Under the pieces are notes generated by a model. The model did not search any database and had not been told where the DNA came from. It was given only the letters and a program-made list of their open reading frames with translations. A program made the translations under genes and the position numbers. Shown in pieces: positions 8,047-8,988 of a stretch of DNA of 8,988 nt (its first letter is position 1; each line of letters opens with the position of its first letter). The stretch is from JBLHKE01 sp047619485 (GTDB taxonomy: Bacteria; Verrucomicrobiota; Verrucomicrobiia; Verrucomicrobiales; DEV007), in contig JBLHKE010000294.1 of the NCBI GenBank assembly GCA_047619485.1, positions 1-8,988 of the forward strand, read 5' to 3'.

Positions 8047-8247
8047 GAACGAAATCAAAAACGTGAATGTGAATGCGTTTGTTGCCGTTGCAGACTAGCG
8101 AGCCGATTGTGGTTCCCTGAGATGATCAAGGAACTCGGTTGCGAACTTTATAATCGCGCAATGGCGGATCGGCTTCTCGCTAGCAGCAGCGATTACGTCT
8201 CTGGCAGTGATCGGCGTAGTTTCACTGCTAGAGGTGAAATCCCCATC

Positions 8248-8881
8248 TCAAGTCTTGGTAATCACCCGCGCGACCCCGCCGCCTACCAGCGAACCGGTGG
8301 TGAGCCTGCCATTTGCAGACGCGCGGTCCTCGACGGCGAAAGTCGGGTCGCCGCTGAGCGTGACGTCACCGGTGACGCCCGTCGCCGCAGCATCGATGCT
8401 GAGTATGCCGTTGCTAGTTGACGTGCCAATGCCCGCGACCGTGCCGCCATCCATCTGCGTGATGTTGCGCGACAACGAAATGCTGCCCGAGAGCTCCAGC
8501 ATCGTAGCGCTATTCACTGTCGTCACCAGTCTTGCTCAGCCCACCGACCGCAGTCAGCCCGTTGTTGATGGTAGCAGTGCTACCAGCGCCAACCTCGATG
8601 CTGTTGCCTGCCGCCAGGTTTAGGCTACCACGGGTGAAAGTGTAGTCGTCCGCAAAGCTGAGACTGAGCGCCTGCTCGCTGAAAGTCAGCGAGATCGATC
8701 CACCCAGCGCGGCGGGAAATGTAAGGTCGTCCGCCGGGGTGGATTCGGTACCACTGTCCTAATTGTTTGCCGTCGACCAGAGCGAATCGGCATCCGAGTT
8801 GTCCCAGACCACCGTGGCGGCGGGCACCATGGATACACCAAGTACAAAAGAACAAATGAAATAGAGGGCACCTCCGGAAAC
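8248..8881 (-). pseudogene. Broken autotransporter-associated beta-strand repeat protein
   Basis: In one minus-strand frame from about 8881, a signal peptide (ALYFICSFVLGVSMVPA) runs into ATVVWDNSDADSLWSTANN. This is the usual mature N-terminus of autotransporter-associated beta-strand repeat proteins, whose next residue is Trp. Here that codon is TAG (8759-8761), one base from TGG. The frame continues DDLTFPAALGG, GSLNLAAGNSIEVGAG and INNGLTAVGGLSKTGD, then hits TAG at 8510-8512. The neighbouring frame picks up TTVNSATMLELSGSIS and SIDAAATGVTGDVTLSGD, and ends at ITKT plus TGA (8248-8250), where family members have ITKTG. Between KTGD and TTVNS the core of one repeat (normally about a dozen residues, GTLTLSG...) is missing out of frame. 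No start codon is found: the signal frame is closed upstream by TAG at 8939-8941 with no ATG, GTG or TTG between. About 210 codons remain of a protein usually above 1000. Motif recognition is from memory of the family. Confidence 0.8.
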
Positions 8882-8988
8882 CTGCTGTGGAAATGGGGCG
8901 CAGAGAAAATTCCCGCTGGCGAGGCGATAAACGCTAAGCTATCTGGTGATAGTGGGCGCTTTAGCAACGAAGACAGCGGGGATTTTAT

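Larger units (their letters stand above)
7940..8247 (-). other. Leader region between the beta-strand relic and the 816-residue gene
   Basis: I see no gene here that can be supported. On the minus strand the right part (8247 to 8095) continues the reading frame of the upstream relic after its TGA. It begins DGDFTSSSETTP, would follow ITKT naturally, and ends at a TAG at 8095-8097. It soon stops resembling the repeat family, so I treat it as relic or junk. The left part holds the candidate promoter at 8018-8046 and an untranslated leader of about 70 bases. No terminator hairpin with a T-run was found after the relic. Confidence 0.45.

Noticed and set aside
8207..8623. Plus-strand open frame of 138 codons.
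   Set aside because: It is antisense to the beta-strand repeat relic and shows no recognisable motif.
1..8988. CRISPR arrays, tRNA or rRNA genes, IS elements with inverted ends and a transposase, and defence genes.
   Set aside because: Reading both strands I found no regularly spaced identical DNA repeats, no RNA-gene-like segment, and no transposase, nuclease, polymerase or helicase motif. The repeats present are protein-level and diverged in DNA.

Overview
The window looks like a fragment of a Verrucomicrobiota chromosome or contig, probably near Luteolibacter, Haloferula or Rubritalea. This rests on protein style, not on a marker gene. The proteins are large secreted beta-rich repeat proteins, with Calx-beta, HYR and InlB-like modules, a C-terminal 'EYAF...' module typical of the phylum, and an autotransporter-associated beta-strand relic. 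DNA is GC-rich and clear Shine-Dalgarno sequences are rare. Every gene and gene relic I can support lies on the minus strand, so the window is read from right to left.

Right edge, about 8880 to 8248: a broken gene of the autotransporter-associated beta-strand repeat type. It has a recognisable signal peptide and N-terminal motif, an amber stop where the family has Trp, an out-of-frame loss of one repeat core, and a further stop. From 8247 to 7940 there is a gene-poor leader holding one candidate promoter. 7939 to 5489: an intact 816-residue secreted protein with a seven-unit propeller, Calx-beta, a Ca-binding DxDxDG segment, an InlB-like module, a jelly-roll-like module and the verrucomicrobial C-terminal module. 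After 135 bases, 5353 to 1919: an intact 1144-residue secreted protein made of two eight-unit repeat arrays on either side of one HYR domain. Its stop codon overlaps the start of a 250-residue HEAT-like lipoprotein (1932 to 1180). After about 185 bases with nothing recognisable comes the left edge, about 995 to 1: a second, more decayed relic of a delta-60/NHL-like propeller protein with the same C-terminal module.

The three intact genes probably form one transcription unit; the last two are likely translationally coupled. They would place two large proteins outside the inner membrane and one small lipid-anchored helical-repeat protein in the envelope. No enzyme active site is visible in any of them. 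Binding of glycans, proteins or surfaces is the most I would infer. The cluster sits between two dead relatives, which suggests a locus where large secreted repeat proteins are gained, duplicated and lost. I did not find a convincing new defence or mobile system, RNA gene, CRISPR array or IS element here.
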